Source: Rhodospirillaceae bacterium (GTDB taxonomy: Bacteria; Pseudomonadota; Alphaproteobacteria; Rickettsiales; UBA3002). Taken from it: a DNA stretch of 7,317 nucleotides. This document shows, in pieces, positions 5,835 to 7,317 of the stretch. The notes under the pieces are model-generated. The model made no database searches, was not told the origin of the DNA, and worked only from the letters and a program-made list of their open reading frames with translations. The stretch spans positions 1-7,317 of the forward strand of contig CANHAG010000052.1 in assembly GCA_947458525.1 (NCBI GenBank), written 5' to 3'. Made by a program: the position numbers and the translations under genes. Position 1 is the stretch's first letter. Every line of letters begins with the position of its first letter.

Positions 5835-6365
5835 TCAAGGCTCCACCTTGCTCACATCCCGGTCATCAAACCGGCAGGTGGGGTTCAGTTGCGGGTTATA
5901 AAGGTTTTTATCTTCCGGCTCCCAGAAACGCTCATCCCCCGCCACCCTGGCCAGAAGCGCCAGTGTTTCAGGTGTGAAGGCGGCCAGCGTCACCGTATTT
6001 TCCCGCACCTCTACCGGCGCGCCGGGATATGCTTCAGCAAATAATTCGCGCGCAGCGGGGTTAAGGCGGTAGCGGGTAAATACCCCCGCCTTGACCGTGA
6101 AACGGAAGAGAAACCCGCCCGCATCTTCGGGGGTTTTTTTCATCAGAATATAATGCACCCCGTCAAGCGTGATGCCGCGTGCGACCTCGGTGATCTTATC
6201 TTCGGGGAATTCCTGCTCATGCACCTGATAATAAAGCGCCGTGCTGATGCGATTCAGGCAGATATCGCCGCTGGCCTCCCCCCATTGTTCGCCAAAATCG
6301 CGCACAATGATGCAGCCCGCAAGCAGCGGCAGTAACAGCAGGAAAGAAAGGGCGCGTCGTATCAT
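5835..6365 (-). CDS. Small lipoprotein of unknown function in the cobST operon
   Basis: A 176-residue protein with a bacterial lipoprotein signal: positively charged MIRR, a hydrophobic stretch (5-16), and the lipobox L15-A-G-C18, so Cys18 should be lipidated after signal peptidase II cleavage. No Asp follows the cysteine, so the outer membrane is the more likely site. I recognise no domain in the mature part. It is a mix of strands and helices with two more cysteines, C36 (DICLNR) and C164 (PTCRFDD), which could form a disulfide in the periplasm. The start overlaps the stop of the J-domain gene by four bases (ATGA), with GAGGA just upstream. The stop is one base before cobS. The tight packing implies joint expression with cobS and cobT; a functional link is inference only. 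Confidence 0.82.
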   Translation of the reverse strand: MIRRALSFLLLLPLLAGCIIVRDFGEQWGEASGDICLNRISTALYYQVHEQEFPEDKITEVARGITLDGVHYILMKKTPEDAGGFLFRFTVKAGVFTRYRLNPAARELFAEAYPGAPVEVRENTVTLAAFTPETLALLARVAGDERFWEPEDKNLYNPQLNPTCRFDDRDVSKVEP

Positions 6366-6949
6366 GATTCCTCACGGTAATGAACCATCAGATGCTGATA
6401 GGCAATGGTGATTTTCTTAAAAATATCTTCCGCGCGCGGATTGCTGCGGTTTACATCCGGGTGGTATTTTTTCACCAGCTCGCGGTATTGCGCCTTGATG
6501 GTGCGGTGACTCGCGGGGTGTTCAAGATCAAGCGCGGCCAGCGCGTCGCGGTCTTTGGGGGGAATGGGGCGGGGGCCCAGTTCGCGGTAGCGTCCGTCGC
6601 CAAACATGCGCAGGAAGGCGTTTTCCAGCTGAAACTCGGCGCTGCCCTGCTGGGTGTCGATGCGCCAGGTGGGGCGGTGGCCGATGGTGGCGTCTTTCTG
6701 GAAAGCGTAAATCTGTGCCTCGTTCATGCCTTCAAAATAATTCCAGTTTTTGTTGAATTCCTTGATGTGATCGGCGCAGAACCATTGATATTCATGAATC
6801 TGCTGGCGCGAGCGTGGGGCGCGGAAATCGCCCGGCGCAGCACACCCCGCCCAGGCACAGGCATGGCCTGAAGATTCTACCGTTGCTGATTTTTTACGTC
6901 TTGCCACCGGGGCATAGTATTGCCTAAACTTCCCAGTTTCAATGGGCAT
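6362..6949 (-). CDS. J-domain (DnaJ-like) protein with N-terminal Cys/His motif
   Basis: A 195-residue co-chaperone-like protein with a C-terminal J domain (about 138-192): helix II IKAQYRELVKKY, the HPD motif at 163-165 that activates Hsp70 (DnaK), then the helix III segment AEDIFKKITIAYQHL. It lacks the Gly/Phe and zinc-finger regions of full DnaJ. The N-terminal half has C31-x4-C36 and, later, C58-x2-H61, which together could bind a metal ion, plus a conserved-looking WNYFEGM segment. This layout is familiar from alphaproteobacterial J proteins encoded next to bolA and cobS. It is the first gene of the minus-strand operon. Its start codon lies only eight bases from that of bolA on the other strand, and no good ribosome binding site precedes it. 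The client protein is unknown. Confidence 0.87.
   Translation of the reverse strand: MPIETGKFRQYYAPVARRKKSATVESSGHACAWAGCAAPGDFRAPRSRQQIHEYQWFCADHIKEFNKNWNYFEGMNEAQIYAFQKDATIGHRPTWRIDTQQGSAEFQLENAFLRMFGDGRYRELGPRPIPPKDRDALAALDLEHPASHRTIKAQYRELVKKYHPDVNRSNPRAEDIFKKITIAYQHLMVHYREES
6901..6930 (+). promoter_or_regulatory. Candidate bolA promoter
   Basis: TTGCCA (6901-6906; five of six consensus bases) and TAAACT (6925-6930; four of six) are 18 bases apart and would start a message about 20 bases before the bolA ATG. The site lies inside the 5' coding end of the divergent J-domain gene, as it must with only eight bases between the two start codons. Confidence 0.35.
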
Positions 6950-6957
6950 CCTGAGTT

Positions 6958-7245
6958 ATGAGCACGACCGCGCAGCGCATCACGCAGTTACTGCAAACTG
7001 CATTTTCCCCCACCCATCTCGAGGTGACGGATGACTCCGCCCGCCACGCCGGCCATGCGGGCGCACGCCCTGAGGGACAGACGCATTTTACGGTTGCCAA
7101 CGTGGCCGAAGCGTTTCGTGGTAAATCGCGTGTGGAAACGCACCGGATGGTTTATGCGGTACTGGCCGGGTTATTTGAGCAAGGACTGCATGCTCTGGCC
7201 ATCACGGCGCGCGCGCCATCGCCCGGTAGTGACGGCGCTATCTAA
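6958..7245 (+). CDS. bolA: BolA-family protein
   Basis: A 95-residue BolA protein, complete from end to end. The family signature is clear: DDSARHAGHAG (25-35), the THF strand (42-44), the helix around RVETHRMVYAVL, and GLHALAI near the end, where H78 is the invariant histidine that helps bind an iron-sulfur cluster with a monothiol glutaredoxin. BolA proteins act in iron-sulfur trafficking or iron sensing, and in some bacteria in stress morphology. It has no cysteine, as usual for BolA1-type proteins. It runs divergently from the J-domain/cobST operon and converges on the probable hslO gene, with the stop codons overlapping (7243-7245 and 7242-7244). No strong ribosome binding site is visible. 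Whether it acts as a regulator or in cluster assembly cannot be decided from sequence. Confidence 0.93.
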   Translation: MSTTAQRITQLLQTAFSPTHLEVTDDSARHAGHAGARPEGQTHFTVANVAEAFRGKSRVETHRMVYAVLAGLFEQGLHALAITARAPSPGSDGAI

Positions 7246-7317
7246 ACCCCGATTTCTGATGGGGTGAAGGATTCCTCGTTATTGCAGAACTGGCAATGGA
7301 CGCGCACGACACCATCC
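7242..7317 (-). CDS. hslO: 3' end of a probable Hsp33 chaperone gene (partial)
   Basis: On the minus strand, the last 24 codons of a gene are open to the window edge: the peptide runs from DGVVRVHC, through the C-Q-F-C pair, to FTPSEIGV and stop TAG. A hydrophobic strand leading into CxxC, followed by a short aromatic and Glu-containing tail, is how Hsp33 proteins end. In them this is the second cysteine pair of the zinc-binding redox switch that turns on chaperone activity under oxidative stress. Only the tail is visible, so another zinc-ribbon protein is possible. Its stop overlaps the bolA stop by two bases, tail to tail. Confidence 0.6.
   Translation of the reverse strand, partial: DGVVRVHCQFCNNEESFTPSEIGV

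Noticed and set aside
7246..7267. Terminator after bolA (ACCCC with GGGGT)
   Set aside because: The stem is short, no T-run follows on the plus strand, and the sequence is part of the minus-strand probable hslO coding end.

Overview
The window looks like a chromosomal segment of a GC-rich alphaproteobacterium. The best evidence is the right half: a minus-strand run of a J-domain protein, a small lipoprotein, CobS and CobT. It sits divergently from bolA, an arrangement I know from alphaproteobacteria. The genus cannot be told from the sequence, and no rRNA or tRNA was seen.

Left part (1-2643, accessory). After 358 bases without a convincing gene, which hold two hairpin-forming repeats, comes a stand-alone Mrr-type restriction endonuclease (359-1267). 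A very AT-rich spacer (1268-1603) leads to a two-gene toxin-antitoxin-like operon: a ribbon-helix-helix protein with a roughly 150-residue low-complexity tail (1604-2272), and a PIN-domain protein (2269-2643) whose start overlaps the first gene's stop. The long tail contains a GC-rich hairpin sequence that resembles the intergenic one at 167-187. The PIN protein lacks the usual fourth acidic active-site residue.

Junction (2644-3002). This gap between convergent genes is packed with repeats: a 69-bp tandem duplication that begins inside the toxin gene's last codons, a 13-bp tandem repeat, a 34-bp hairpin, and a 76-bp hairpin element. The 76-bp element also occurs at 55-130. Its 18-bp arms are identical in both copies, its 40-bp core is unrelated, and the first three base pairs of the core are paired in both copies with different bases. 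This is the most unusual signal in the window.

Right part (3003-7317, conserved). cobT, cobS, the lipoprotein gene and the J-protein gene lie head to tail on the minus strand with 4-base ATGA overlaps or a 1-base gap, so they are very likely one translationally coupled operon. CobS (AAA+) and CobT (VWA) are the ATPase subunits known from the aerobic cobaltochelatase, but no cobN or other cobalamin gene is present here. bolA starts only 8 bases from the J-protein start on the opposite strand. The window ends in the 3' end of a minus-strand gene that looks like hslO (Hsp33); its stop codon overlaps that of bolA. The conserved half suggests metal or redox and protein-folding functions, while the left half is a defence or toxin-antitoxin region marked out by repeats.
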